The notes below the pieces were generated by a model that saw nothing but the letters and a program-made list of their open reading frames with translations, did no database searches and had not been told where the DNA came from. This document shows positions 49,504-49,523 of a stretch of DNA of 49,523 bases, piece by piece (position 1 is the first letter of the stretch; each line of letters starts with the position of its first letter). The DNA comes from an uncultured bacterium (GTDB lineage Bacteria > Verrucomicrobiota > Kiritimatiellia > RFP12 > UBA1067). The stretch covers positions 1 to 49,523 of the forward strand of contig CACZAK010000050.1 of assembly GCA_902779075.1 (NCBI GenBank), in the 5' to 3' direction. Position numbers and translations under genes: made by a program.

Positions 49504-49523
49504 GATTTGCTATCATGTCCTTT

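Overview
The window looks like chromosomal DNA of a PVC-group bacterium, most likely a Kiritimatiellota/Verrucomicrobiota lineage. This is an inference from gene content: a 3-keto-disaccharide hydrolase (DUF1080) protein, an FAD_oxidored protein, a surface protein with InlB-type and BspA-type repeats, an HU domain fused to zinc ribbons, Pro/Ala-rich linkers, and short GC-rich 39-bp repeats. No rRNA, tRNA, CRISPR array or insertion sequence was recognised. Coding DNA is GC-rich; the sigma-54 segment and the right end have AT-rich spacers.

Layout. 1-1373: left-truncated, frameshifted AAA-ATPase-like/PD-(D/E)XK gene. 1374-2154: repeat-rich noncoding DNA. 2155-9524: housekeeping genes (HU-zinc ribbon, PAS protein, hemL, DUF1080 protein, dprA, lepB, ferredoxin). 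9525-10346: noncoding DNA with a five-copy palindromic tandem array. 10347-13822: membrane protein, FtsK-gamma-like small protein, NERD-helicase. 13823-18404: a sigma-54 cassette. 18412-21017: MlaEFD-type lipid transporter. 21025-29092: surface protein and type II secretion-like genes (secretin, GspM-like, GspL-like). 29228-31346: divergent beta-CASP nuclease and CPBP protease from one tiny promoter region. 31366-37967: tight operon of a UvrD-like helicase (frameshifted), membrane protein, coiled-coil protein and FAD oxidoreductase. 38001-39089: about 1.1 kb of repeats and inverted repeats. 39090-49523: probable defence island with Fic and AlbA_2 proteins, then a restriction-modification-like operon of a small helical protein, a GHKL ATPase, two unrecognised proteins, a C5 cytosine methyltransferase and an RNA-polymerase-like regulator, ending in a truncated ORF6N/PLD-type fragment.

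The most unusual element is 14158-18404. An RtcR-like sigma-54 activator, recognisable by its AAA+ core and RtcR-type C-terminus, has a different N-terminus and sits beside two good -24/-12 promoters instead of rtcA/rtcB. One promoter drives a 15-residue hydrophobic peptide, a YkvA (DUF1232) protein and a small membrane protein. The second drives another YkvA protein and a sirtuin. A third YkvA gene lies directly behind the activator. I read this as an inducible membrane- or stress-response cassette; the function is inference. The second system of interest is the GHKL-ATPase/methyltransferase operon, which resembles the MORC/MutL-like ATPase restriction-modification systems described by Iyer, Abhiman and Aravind.

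Two genes (the AAA-ATPase-like gene and the uvrD-like gene) carry short out-of-frame deletions in conserved regions, which may be real mutations or assembly errors. Several promoters share an extended -10 of the form TGGTATAAT, and a few place the start codon at the predicted transcription start, suggesting leaderless mRNAs.
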